This document shows positions 1-11,078 of a DNA stretch of 64,000 bases, piece by piece (within the stretch, counting starts at the first letter, position 1; every line of letters begins with the position of its first letter). Location: positions 1 through 64,000 of the forward strand of contig UBWZ01000005.1 of NCBI GenBank assembly GCA_900469345.1. The letters are read 5' to 3'. Source of the stretch: Hyphomicrobiales bacterium. GTDB taxonomy: Bacteria > Pseudomonadota > Alphaproteobacteria > Rhizobiales > Rhizobiaceae. Position numbers and translations under genes: made by a program. The notes below the pieces were generated by a model that was not told the origin of the DNA, did not search any database, and worked only from the letters and a program-made list of their open reading frames with translations.

Positions 1-2
1 CT

Positions 3-62
3 TTCAGCGCCCCGTCCGAAACCTTTGTCGGGCTTGACCCGACCGTCAACCGCTGTACCTGA
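3..62 (+). CDS. possible C-terminal tail of an upstream gene (partial)
   Basis: Frame 3 is open from the window edge and ends in TGA at 60-62, giving a 19-residue tail (FSAPSETFVGLDPTVNRCT). It lies 36 bases before the mutase start. The codon use looks coding, but the piece is too short to assign to a family. It could equally be chance. Confidence 0.25.
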   Translation, partial: FSAPSETFVGLDPTVNRCT

Positions 63-98
63 TGGCAGCGGATGAAGTCGCATGTCGAGGAAAAGCCG

Positions 99-2240
<2,142 letters not shown>

Positions 2241-2367
2241 GACAAGTCGAATTTGCGCAGTCGGAAATATAAGCCGATTGCGACACTTGAGATCCGGGCG
2301 AGAGGTGATCAGACAACAGTATGTCATCTTTGCAAAGCTTATGTGACAGCCCAAAAAGACAGCAATC

Positions 2368-2385
2368 CTGTCATAGAAACTTCAT
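2368..2385 (+). promoter_or_regulatory. candidate Pho box (PhoB site) before ugpB
   Basis: CTGTCAT at 2368-2374 is followed 11 bases later by ACTTCAT (2379-2385), giving two half-sites on one helical face. This resembles the PhoB consensus of repeated CTGTCAT with 4-base spacers. The first half is perfect and the second matches only at TCAT. The site is 76 bases before the ugpB start. Ugp operons are known members of the phosphate-starvation regulon, which makes the position sensible. Confidence 0.5.
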
Positions 2386-2460
2386 TGGCCACGGCTGAGG
2401 GGGCTCGATAATAGGGCGTGCGCAGACGATCTGCGTTCTCCATTCTTCGAGGGGTTATCC

Positions 2461-3816
2461 ATGCAAGCCAAGCTTCTCGGCGCCGTCGGCGCCCTTCTCG
2501 CGACAGCCTTCCTTGCTGGTCCTGCTGCCGCAGCCGACAAGACCAAGATCGACTTCTGGTTCGGCAATTCCGGTGACATCGCCAAGCGTGTCCAGGAACA
2601 GTGCGACCGCTTCAACCAGTCCCAGAACGACTACGAAGTCGTGTGCACCAGCCAGGGCAGCTACGACGCCTCGCTCCAGAACACGATCGCCGCCTTCCGC
2701 GCCGGCAAGCAGCCGACCATTGCGCAGGTCTCCGACGCCGGCACGCTCGACATCATGCTCTCCGGCGCCTTCTACCCGGCCAACAAGCTCATGAAGGACA
2801 TGGGCTACACGGTTGACTGGAACGACTATTTCTCCGGCATCTCCGGCTATTACGCGACGTCGAAGGGCGAGATGTACTCGTTCCCCTTCAACTCCTCGAC
2901 GGCGCTGATGTACTGGAACAAGGACTCCTTTGCCAAGATCGGCAAGGACCATGCTCCCGCCACCTGGCAGGAAGCCGCCGAAGACTTCAAGAAGCTCAAG
3001 GACGCCGGCTACGCCTGCCCGCTCGCCTTCGACATTTCCAACAACGAAGTCTGGCAGTACATCGAGCAGTTCGAGGCGGTGAACGGCGAAGCGATCGCCA
3101 CCAAGAAGAACGGGTTCGAAGGCCTCGACGCCGAGCTCACCTACAACAAGAACCCGCTGCTGGTCAGCTTCGTCAAGGACCTCAAGTCCTGGTACGACAG
3201 CAAGCTTGCGGTCATCAAGAACAAGGCCGTCGGCCAGACCTTCATCGAGGCCTTTGCCGCCGGCGACTGCCAGGTCATCCTGACTTCGGTCGGCGACCAC
3301 GGCAATATCGGCCGCACCGCCAAGGAAGGCCTGAACTGGGGCGTCTCCATGCTGCCGACCTATGGCGACGCAAAGCGTCATTCGTCCTTCGTGGGCGGTG
3401 CATCGCTCTGGGTCCTGAAGGGTCACTCGGACACCGAGTACAAGGCCGCTGCCGCCTTCTTCAACTTCATCGCAAAGCCGGAAGAAGCGCTGACCTGGTC
3501 GACGGTTACCGGCTATATCCCGGTCCGCAATTCGGGCTTCGAGTATCTGAAGAAGCAGAATTTCTACGACAAGGCACCCTATGCCGGCCGTGAGCTTGCC
3601 ATTCAGAGCCTGACCGTTACCCCGATGACCGACCCGGGCCCGAAGGGCGTGCGTCTCGGCGGCCTCCTGCAGATCCGCACGGAAGTGGCAAACGGCCTGC
3701 AGGCCATCTTCATCAACAATGCAGATGTCCAGGCTTCGCTGGATTCCGCCGCCGAACGCGGCAATCAGATCCTGCGCCGCTTCCAGCAGACCTACAAGAA
3801 CGTTCAGCTCCCCTGA
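2461..3816 (+). CDS. ugpB: glycerol-3-phosphate ABC transporter, substrate-binding protein
   Basis: This is the periplasmic binding protein that captures sn-glycerol-3-phosphate (and glycerophosphodiesters) for the Ugp importer. The 451-residue product starts with a Sec signal peptide (basic start, hydrophobic LLGAVGALLATAFLAG, cleavage after AAA near residue 24). An extracellular solute-binding family 1 fold follows, with recognisable UgpB segments such as the YSFPFNSSTALMYWNKD stretch. It is the first gene of a ugpBAEC unit in the usual order, with a GAGG-type ribosome site directly upstream. A Pho-box-like sequence in the 220-base leader suggests induction by phosphate limitation. Nothing unusual is seen in length or motifs. 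Confidence 0.95.
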   Translation: MQAKLLGAVGALLATAFLAGPAAAADKTKIDFWFGNSGDIAKRVQEQCDRFNQSQNDYEVVCTSQGSYDASLQNTIAAFRAGKQPTIAQVSDAGTLDIMLSGAFYPANKLMKDMGYTVDWNDYFSGISGYYATSKGEMYSFPFNSSTALMYWNKDSFAKIGKDHAPATWQEAAEDFKKLKDAGYACPLAFDISNNEVWQYIEQFEAVNGEAIATKKNGFEGLDAELTYNKNPLLVSFVKDLKSWYDSKLAVIKNKAVGQTFIEAFAAGDCQVILTSVGDHGNIGRTAKEGLNWGVSMLPTYGDAKRHSSFVGGASLWVLKGHSDTEYKAAAAFFNFIAKPEEALTWSTVTGYIPVRNSGFEYLKKQNFYDKAPYAGRELAIQSLTVTPMTDPGPKGVRLGGLLQIRTEVANGLQAIFINNADVQASLDSAAERGNQILRRFQQTYKNVQLP

Positions 3817-3926
3817 TCCCCGCGTCCTCGCCTGCCGGTATAATTGTCGGCAGGCGACAGCCACGCATCGAAGGTCCGCAGCGCCTGGCGTTGCGGATCA
3901 TCGCCCATCAGAACCGGACGGAGCCT

Positions 3927-4811
3927 ATGGAAAAGCGCGTCACCTTCTCGTCCACGACCATCGGCCTTCTGTTCGTCATGCCGATGCTGCTGCTGATCTT
4001 CGTCTTTTTCTACTGGCCCAGCGCTCAGGCTCTCTACTGGGCCTTCACCCTGGAACAGCCCTGGGGCGGCGGCAATGCATGGGTCGGCTTCGACAATTTC
4101 CGGCAACTGCTGAGCGACCCGGTCTATTGGGGCGCGATCAGCCGCAGCCTCGTCTTCGCCCTGTCCTCGACGGCGATCGCCATGGGTATGGCGCTGATCC
4201 TCGCGCTGCTGACCGACCGGGAAATGCGCGGCCACAAGATCTATCGCTCCGTCTTCATCTGGCCCTACGCCATCGCTGCTCCGGCGCTTGGCCTTGCCTT
4301 CCGCTTCATCCTGGCGCCGGAAGCCGGCCTGCTGTCGATCATCAACCAGGTCTCGCCCGGGCTGTGGAACCCGGCGCTGGACGGCAAGGACGCGATGATC
4401 GCCGTGATCGTCGCGTTTTCCTGGAAATACATCGGCTACAACTTCATTTTCTTCCTGTCCGCGCTGCAGGGCATTCCGCGCTCGCTGACGGAAGCCGCCG
4501 CGATGGACGGCTCGGGTCCGCTGCGCCGCATCTTCGATATCCAGCTGCCGCTGCTGACCCCGACGCTGTTCTTCCTGTTGGTGATCAACCTTACGGAAAG
4601 CTTCCAGGATTCCTTCGGCATCGTCGACGTGATGACCCAGGGCGGCCCCGCCCGGGCGACCGAGCTGATGGTCTACAAAATCTATTTCGACGGCTTCAAG
4701 GGCCTGGATTACTCCGGCGCCGCGGCACAGTCGATCATCCTGATGCTGCTGGTCATCCTGCTCACCATCTTCCAGTTCCGCTTCATCGAGCGGCGCGTGC
4801 ATTACAAGTGA
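3927..4811 (+). CDS. ugpA: glycerol-3-phosphate ABC transporter, permease UgpA
   Basis: Inner-membrane permease of the Ugp importer, 294 residues, with six predicted membrane segments (the first is LLFVMPMLLLIFVFFYW). The binding-protein-dependent transport motif [20 protein letters not shown] near residue 190 is the loop that docks on the ATPase UgpC. The frame is open from 3891, but ATG 3927 (MEKRVTFSSTT) is chosen because a GGAG lies about 5 bases before it and because UgpA proteins start just before the first membrane segment. The gene is 110 bases after ugpB and 11 bases before ugpE, so it is part of the same transcription unit. Confidence 0.93.
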   Translation: MEKRVTFSSTTIGLLFVMPMLLLIFVFFYWPSAQALYWAFTLEQPWGGGNAWVGFDNFRQLLSDPVYWGAISRSLVFALSSTAIAMGMALILALLTDREMRGHKIYRSVFIWPYAIAAPALGLAFRFILAPEAGLLSIINQVSPGLWNPALDGKDAMIAVIVAFSWKYIGYNFIFFLSALQGIPRSLTEAAAMDGSGPLRRIFDIQLPLLTPTLFFLLVINLTESFQDSFGIVDVMTQGGPARATELMVYKIYFDGFKGLDYSGAAAQSIILMLLVILLTIFQFRFIERRVHYK

Positions 4812-4822
4812 AGGGCTCCTCG

Positions 4823-5737
4823 ATGATCGAACGCACGCCGATATTCAACTTCGTCTGCTACACGATCCTGGCGCTCGGCCTGCTGATCGCGCTTTTGCCC
4901 TTCGTGATCGTGACAATCGCGGCGACGCTCGATCTGCATGCGGTCAACACCGTTCCGATGCCGCTCATTCCGAGCGTTCATTTCTGGGAAAACCTGCACA
5001 CGGCCTGGGTGCGCGCTGATCTCGGCAACAAGCTGCTGCACAGCATCGTCTTTGCCGTCTCGGTGGCGGCCGGAAAGGTGATCCTGTCCTCCATGGCCGC
5101 CTTCACCATCGTCTACTTCCGCTTTCCGGGCCGCTATCTGATCTTCTGGCTGATCTTCATCACCCTGATGCTGCCGCTCGAAGTGCGGATCGTGCCGACC
5201 TATTCGATTGCCGCCAATGCCCTGCAGCCGTTCCAGGCGATCCTCGACGTGACCGGCCTCACCTCGCTGATCGCCTGTGTCTTCGGGATCCAGGTGAAGC
5301 TCGAATGGGGGCTGCTCAACTCCTATCCCGGGCTGGTTCTGCCGCTCGTCGCGACCGCCACCGGCACCTTCCTCTACCGGCAATTCTACCTGACCGTTCC
5401 GGACGAACTTGCGGAAGCCGCCAAGATGGACGGATCGGGACCGCTGCGGTTCTTCTGGGACATCCTGCTTCCGCTGTCGCGGGCCAACATGATCGCCCTC
5501 TTCACCATCATGTTCGTGTGGGCCTGGAACCAGTATCTCTGGCCGCTGCTGATCACGACCGACCCCAAGTTCGGCATTGCCGTCACCGAACTGAAGACGC
5601 TCATTCCTTCGGAATTCGGCCTGCCCGACTGGAACGTCGCCATGGCCGGCACGCTGCTCATCATGTCGCCGCCCCTCATCCTCGTCATCCTGATGCAGCG
5701 CTGGTTCGTGCGCGGTCTTATCTCCACCGAGAAGTGA
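4823..5737 (+). CDS. ugpE: glycerol-3-phosphate ABC transporter, permease UgpE
   Basis: Second inner-membrane permease, pairing with UgpA. The 304-residue product has several membrane segments and the EAA loop [20 protein letters not shown] near residue 200. It is somewhat longer than the roughly 280-residue E. coli UgpE. The extra length lies in the periplasmic/membrane part around residues 120-170, which is also the rhizobial arrangement. The frame runs open far upstream through ugpA, but the real start is ATG 4823 ([10 protein letters not shown]), eleven bases after the ugpA stop with GGGCTCCTCG before it. It is co-transcribed with ugpA and ugpC. Confidence 0.92.
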   Translation: MIERTPIFNFVCYTILALGLLIALLPFVIVTIAATLDLHAVNTVPMPLIPSVHFWENLHTAWVRADLGNKLLHSIVFAVSVAAGKVILSSMAAFTIVYFRFPGRYLIFWLIFITLMLPLEVRIVPTYSIAANALQPFQAILDVTGLTSLIACVFGIQVKLEWGLLNSYPGLVLPLVATATGTFLYRQFYLTVPDELAEAAKMDGSGPLRFFWDILLPLSRANMIALFTIMFVWAWNQYLWPLLITTDPKFGIAVTELKTLIPSEFGLPDWNVAMAGTLLIMSPPLILVILMQRWFVRGLISTEK

Positions 5738-5750
5738 AAGGATCATTGCC

Positions 5751-6860
<1,110 letters not shown>

Positions 6861-7085
6861 CGGCGCGCGACACGGTCGTTCAACAGAGCACTGTCGAGAA
6901 GGTTGGCTGCGCGGATTCACCGCGCCTTTCGCCGTGGATCGCGGCAGGTAGAGGTCAAAAAAGACTTACAGTCGGAACAAGGACATCATAAACCCGTTGT
7001 GGTCCTCCAGGTGAAAGGGGACGTTAACGCTCATCATGTCTACTGATCGCCAATTTAGAGGCGATGCTTGGACACTCCACAACGG

Positions 7086-7310
7086 ATGGCGGCGATGAAA
7101 CTGAACGGTGCAGAATTTGAAGTGAGCCCACTGGTGCTTCCCGGCTACTGGATCTTCTTCAGCGAGAAGAAGCTGCTGGGCATGGTGGGCAAGGAGCGAC
7201 GCGACTTCTATTCGAAGTTCGGTCTCCAGGTCGATACGCCGGCCGGCGCCACGAAGATCCTGGTCGACCGGCAGGAATATGCCCGTCTCGAGGAAGAGAT
7301 CGACGCTTAA
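7086..7310 (+). CDS. small uncharacterised protein
   Basis: A 74-residue cytoplasmic-type protein (MAAMKLNGAEFEVSP...) with no signal peptide or membrane segment and no family that I recognise. Its acidic C-terminus ends ARLEEEIDA. The start is uncertain: the frame opens with TTG at 7068, and ATG at 7086 and 7095 are both possible, with only weak ribosome-site sequences. The stop codon sits in the centre of a 14-base perfect palindrome (7302-7315). The gene stands alone between ugpC and the convergent secretion operon. Confidence 0.5.
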   Translation: MAAMKLNGAEFEVSPLVLPGYWIFFSEKKLLGMVGKERRDFYSKFGLQVDTPAGATKILVDRQEYARLEEEIDA

Positions 7311-7376
7311 GCGTCTGCTTTAGTGTGCAAGCGAGCGCACCAGTCTTGCGGCTTGACCGGCTGATCCTCGGACCTT

Positions 7377-7406
7377 CGAGCATGATCTTCCCGAGCATGA
7401 TCTTCC
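7377..7406. repeat. perfect tandem duplication of a 15-base unit
   Basis: CGAGCATGATCTTCC occurs twice head to tail at 7377-7391 and 7392-7406, in the non-coding stretch between the small protein and the convergent secretion adaptor. GAGCATGATC-type words are common in rhizobial intergenic repeats, so this may be a remnant of such an element. Confidence 0.6.
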
Positions 7407-7487
7407 TCTGTGTCACCGACGTGTCTGGAGCTTCTGGGTTAGGACCTGTTGGTGCGATCTCAAATCATCCACTTAGCATTCTCCGCC

Positions 7488-8780
7488 TCAGCTTGCCCTG
7501 AAGGCCTGGGTCAGGAAATCGGAACCTGGCTTGATCAGGTATGATAAGATGCTGCGGTTGCCGGTTTGCAGCATGACCTCGACCGGCATCCCTGGCACCA
7601 GCCGCAGACCTTCATCCTGGCGTGCCAGACGGATCCGCGCCTCGTAATACTGGACGCCCGTCTTCGGGTCGGCAATCAGGTCCGGCGATACCCTGTCGAC
7701 GATCCCGCCCGCCTCGGGGGTGGTCTTCTGGTTGAACGCCTGGAACTTCAAAAACACGCCCTGGCCCGTAAAGACCTGGTCGATATCGCTTGGCGGTATC
7801 CGCGCGTCGACGACCAGCGGATCGGTCTGCGGGACAATCAGCATCAGGGTCTCCTGCGCGCCGACCACGCCGCCCACCGTATGGATGGCGAGCTGGTGGA
7901 CGACCCCGTTCTGGGGGGCGCGGATGTCGATCCGGTTGAGCTGATCCTGGGCCGCGACCTTGCGCTCGGCCAGTTCGGCGATCGAGGCATCGACATCGCT
8001 CATGTCCTTGGCGACTTCGCTGCGGAAATCCTGATCGACCTGCAGGATCTGCAGTTCGGTCTCGGTGACCTTGGCCTTCGTCTGGGCAATCGTCGCGGTC
8101 AGAGATCCGACCTCGCCCCTGAGCTTGGCGGCCTCTCGCTGCAGACCATTTAGCCGGCTATATTGGACGAGCTTCTGGTCCCACAGCTTGCGCACGCCAG
8201 CGAGATCGGTCGTGACCAGAACCAGCTCGTCATTGGTCGCGCCGGACTGGGTAACAAAGCCCTCGACCTGCTCCTCGAGCTGGGAGATCCGTTCGCGCAG
8301 CTGTGCCTTCTGGCCTTCCAGCGCCTTGCGGCGCAGGAGAAACACGGTTCGCTCGGAGGTCATCAGACGGGCGACGTCCGTCTCGGACCGGCGCGACAGA
8401 AGTTCATCCGTGAAGTCGATCTCCTCGCTGCCGTTGCGCTCGGCCACAAGGCGCGCCCGCTTTGCCAGCATGTCGTCGAGGGACTTGGTGACGATCGCCA
8501 GATTGGCACGCGTGATCGTGGCATCGAGGCGCGCGACGACATCACCCGCGGAAACCGTCTGGCCGTTCGTCACGAGGATTTCGCCGACGACGCCGCCGGT
8601 GGAATGCTGAACCTTCTTGACCTCGGAGCTGACGGCAATCCTGCCGCTCGCCACCACGGCGCCCGAGATCTCCACCGTGGACGCCCAGACGGCTGCGGCA
8701 ACGAGGACGCCGACGAGTGCCAGGGCACTGCCCATATTGCGCCACAGCGACGCCCGGAAGGGAGCAATCGGGTTCGTCAT
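7488..8780 (-). CDS. type I secretion membrane-fusion (HlyD/PrsE-type) adaptor
   Basis: Periplasmic adaptor that links the inner-membrane ABC exporter to an outer-membrane channel. The 430-residue product has a short cytoplasmic start, one membrane segment (MGSALALVGVLVAAAVWAS, about 15-33), a lipoyl/barrel half near 45-85, a long coiled-coil hairpin (about 90-280) and the returning barrel with RIDIRAPQNGVVHQL. The HlyD family C-terminal signature region is near VPGMPVEVMLQTGNRSILSYLIKP. Its ATG overlaps the stop of the upstream ABC gene (ATGA), so the two are translationally coupled. It is the last gene of the minus-strand unit that also holds sugar-nucleotide genes and mucR. The likely cargo is the RTX epimerase at 33.2-37.3 kb. 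Confidence 0.9.
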   Translation of the reverse strand: MTNPIAPFRASLWRNMGSALALVGVLVAAAVWASTVEISGAVVASGRIAVSSEVKKVQHSTGGVVGEILVTNGQTVSAGDVVARLDATITRANLAIVTKSLDDMLAKRARLVAERNGSEEIDFTDELLSRRSETDVARLMTSERTVFLLRRKALEGQKAQLRERISQLEEQVEGFVTQSGATNDELVLVTTDLAGVRKLWDQKLVQYSRLNGLQREAAKLRGEVGSLTATIAQTKAKVTETELQILQVDQDFRSEVAKDMSDVDASIAELAERKVAAQDQLNRIDIRAPQNGVVHQLAIHTVGGVVGAQETLMLIVPQTDPLVVDARIPPSDIDQVFTGQGVFLKFQAFNQKTTPEAGGIVDRVSPDLIADPKTGVQYYEARIRLARQDEGLRLVPGMPVEVMLQTGNRSILSYLIKPGSDFLTQAFRAS

Positions 8781-10558
8781 CGCACCACCTCGGATCTTGC
8801 AGCCGTCGCATGATCCTGCGGATCGGTTGCTGGCGACGGTCGAAGTGCGGCAAGATCCGAATGGGCCGGATGCACCTTGATCTTCTGCATGACCTCGTCG
8901 CGGCGCCCCAACAGCCGCGCCGTACCGTCGGCCACCATCATGACCATGTCGCAGGCCGCCAGGGCATTGGCGCGATGGGCGATCACCACCACGATGCCGT
9001 TGCGGGCGCGGACGCTCTGCATGGCGCGGCTGAGGGCCGCTTCGCCTTCTGCGTCGAGATTGGAGTTGGGCTCATCCAGAACCACGAAAAAGGGATCGCC
9101 GAAAAGCGCCCGGGCGAGCGCTACCCGCTGACGCTGGCCCATGGAAAGGGCGCAGCCGCCCTGACCGATCTGGGCGTTGTAGCCGCCCGGCAGGGTGAGG
9201 ATCAGCTCGTGGACATTGGCGGCGACCGCGGCTGCGATGATATCGGTGCTGCGCGCATCGGGATCGAAGCGGCAGATGTTTTCGGCAACGCTTCCCGTGA
9301 AAAGCTCGACGTCCTGCGGAAGGTAGCCGATATGACAGCCGAGCGCGTCCGGGCTCCAATCGCGCAGCGAGGCGCCGTCGAGCCGGATGGAACCACGGGC
9401 AGGCTGCCACAAGCCCACCATCGCGCGGGCAAGCGAGGATTTTCCCGAGCCGCTCGGGCCGATAATGGCGGTGATCGTTCCGGCCTCGAGGCTGAAATCT
9501 GCATCGCGGACGATGATCCGGTCGCCCGCCGGCGCCGTCACCAAAAGGTTTTCGACGGTGAGACGCTGCGTCGGCCGCGGCAGCGCCAGCGGCGCGGGTC
9601 GACGGTTGTCGCGAAGGGCGACGGTCAGGCGCTTGAGGCTCTGGCGCGCGCCGACGAAATGCCGCCAGTTGGCGATGGAGAGCTCGACCGGTGCAAGCGC
9701 GCGCGACACCAGAATGCCGCTCGCCACGATCGTCCCGCTCGTCACCTCTCCTTCGATCACCAGATAGGCGCCGAGACCGAGCACGCCCGATTGCAGGAAC
9801 ATGCGGAAGGCCTTGGAGAGCGCACCGAAGGCGCTGGCGATATCGCTCAGCCGCATCTGCTGCCCGATGAAGACGGCGTTGAGCTCGCTCCACTGCTCCG
9901 AAAGCCTGCCGGACATTCCCATGGCCTGGACGGCCTCGGCATTTCGGCTCGAATCCTCGCAAAGCGTTGCTCGCGCCGACACCTGGTGCGCCGACTGCGC
10001 GACAGGCTTTCGCGAGGCGAGATCGGTCGCCAGCGTCAGCAGGAGCAGGACGGCAGCGCCGCCGAGCGCGGCGACCCCGATCCAGGGATGAAAAAGGAAG
10101 CAGATGAGGAGATAGAACGGGATCCACGGCAGGTCGAAGAGCACGCCGGGACACGGTCCGCCGAGGAATGCGCGGATCTGATCGAGATCGCGCATCGGCT
10201 CGAGGCTCTGCGCGCTGCGGCGCCCCTGCGAAGCCTCCGTGACGATCGACCGGAAGGTCGAACGCGCCGCATAGCTGCTGACGACGGCGCCGGCCCGGGC
10301 GAGGATCCGGCTTCGCAGCATGTCAAGCAGGCTCTGGCAGAGATAAAGTACACCGACGATCGAGAGCAGGGCCATGAGGGTCGGTATGCTGTGGCTTGGC
10401 AGGACCCGGTCATAGACCTCGAGCATGAAGAGCGGCCCGCTCAGGAACAGGCAGTTGACGATGGCACTGATGATAGCGACGCTGACGATGGCCGCGCGGC
10501 ATTGCCGCAGCCCCTCCTGGAGCTCCGTCGGCCGGGAGAACGAAAATGCGGGCGCCAT
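8777..10558 (-). CDS. type I secretion ABC exporter (PrsD/PrtD-type)
   Basis: Inner-membrane ATPase/permease of a type I secretion system, 593 residues from ATG 10558 (MAPAFSFSRPTELQ). The membrane domain (about 20-310) opens with the typical VNCLFLSGPLFMLEVYDRVLP stretch of RTX-protease exporters. The ATPase domain has Walker A GPSGSGKSS, signature LSMGQRQRVALARAL (a Met replaces the second Gly of LSGGQ) and Walker B with LDEPNSNLDAEGE, very like rhizobial PrsD. There is no peptidase C39 domain. The frame is open to 10792, but that part overlaps mucR. ATG 10558 lies 8 bases after the mucR stop. It is coupled to the adaptor gene by an ATGA overlap. Confidence 0.9.
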   Translation of the reverse strand: MAPAFSFSRPTELQEGLRQCRAAIVSVAIISAIVNCLFLSGPLFMLEVYDRVLPSHSIPTLMALLSIVGVLYLCQSLLDMLRSRILARAGAVVSSYAARSTFRSIVTEASQGRRSAQSLEPMRDLDQIRAFLGGPCPGVLFDLPWIPFYLLICFLFHPWIGVAALGGAAVLLLLTLATDLASRKPVAQSAHQVSARATLCEDSSRNAEAVQAMGMSGRLSEQWSELNAVFIGQQMRLSDIASAFGALSKAFRMFLQSGVLGLGAYLVIEGEVTSGTIVASGILVSRALAPVELSIANWRHFVGARQSLKRLTVALRDNRRPAPLALPRPTQRLTVENLLVTAPAGDRIIVRDADFSLEAGTITAIIGPSGSGKSSLARAMVGLWQPARGSIRLDGASLRDWSPDALGCHIGYLPQDVELFTGSVAENICRFDPDARSTDIIAAAVAANVHELILTLPGGYNAQIGQGGCALSMGQRQRVALARALFGDPFFVVLDEPNSNLDAEGEAALSRAMQSVRARNGIVVVIAHRANALAACDMVMMVADGTARLLGRRDEVMQKIKVHPAHSDLAALRPSPATDPQDHATAARSEVVR

Positions 10559-10566
10559 TCTAGGTC

Positions 10567-11052
10567 CTACTCCACAGAGGACGTTGAGGTGCGGCGCTTG
10601 CCCTTGCGGTGAGCCTTGCCGCCCAGACCCATGGAAATCGCGAGCTTCGAGCGGTTGGCCGCATAGTCGGGCGCGACCATCGGATACTCGGCGGGCAGGT
10701 TCCAGCGGGTCCTGTACTGGGCCGGCGTCATGCCGTGACTGACCGCCAGATGGCGCTTCAGCGAGCGAAACATCTTGCCGTCCTCCAGGCACACGATGCA
10801 GTCATTGTGCACGGAGGTTTCGATCGCGACCGCCTCGACCGGGTCGGCCCGGAAGGCCGCCAGCCCGAGAACAGTTCGATGCGTCTGCTCGAGCAGCATG
10901 CCAAGCTGGGCCGCCGGCACGGTATGATTTGCCACATAGGCCGTGACCAGGCTTACCGTGAGCTCCATCGCAGCGTCGCTGCTCGGGCCGGCCGCCGGTG
11001 CCGATCCATCCTGCCCGGTGTTCCCGAGATCGCCATAGTTTTCTTCCTGCAT
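10567..11052 (-). CDS. MucR/Ros-family zinc-finger transcriptional regulator
   Basis: DNA-binding regulator of the MucR/Ros family, which controls exopolysaccharide and other surface genes in rhizobia and binds AT-rich promoters. The 161-residue product has a helical N-terminal part (LTVSLVTAYVANHTV) and the C2H2-like finger CIVCLEDGKMFRSLKRHL, followed by the family tail with YPMVAPDYAANRSKLA. ATG 11052 (MQEENYGDLG) is the preferred start. The frame is open to 11148, which would overlap the mutase gene. It sits inside the unit of sugar-nucleotide and secretion genes, 8 bases before the ABC gene, so it may regulate the divergent alginate-type operon or its own unit. Confidence 0.88.
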   Translation of the reverse strand: MQEENYGDLGNTGQDGSAPAAGPSSDAAMELTVSLVTAYVANHTVPAAQLGMLLEQTHRTVLGLAAFRADPVEAVAIETSVHNDCIVCLEDGKMFRSLKRHLAVSHGMTPAQYRTRWNLPAEYPMVAPDYAANRSKLAISMGLGGKAHRKGKRRTSTSSVE

Positions 11053-11078
11053 CCCCACGTCGACATTGCTGCCGCCTC

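Noticed and set aside
2455..3864. Long minus-strand open frame opposite ugpB
   Set aside because: It mirrors ugpB codons in a G+C-rich genome. The translation has no recognisable fold, and ugpB is certain.
3719..4822. N-terminal extension of the ugpE frame through ugpA
   Set aside because: It overlaps ugpA fully in another frame. UgpE homology begins only at ATG 4823.
7302..7315. 14-base palindrome GACGCTTAAGCGTC at the end of the small protein gene
   Set aside because: It includes the stop codon and has a 5-base stem only. Not strong enough for a terminator or operator call.
8717..10612. Long open frame (about 630 codons) on the plus strand
   Set aside because: It is exactly antisense to the ABC exporter gene, its translation is rich in Arg, His and Gln without domain features, and the minus strand has clear motifs.
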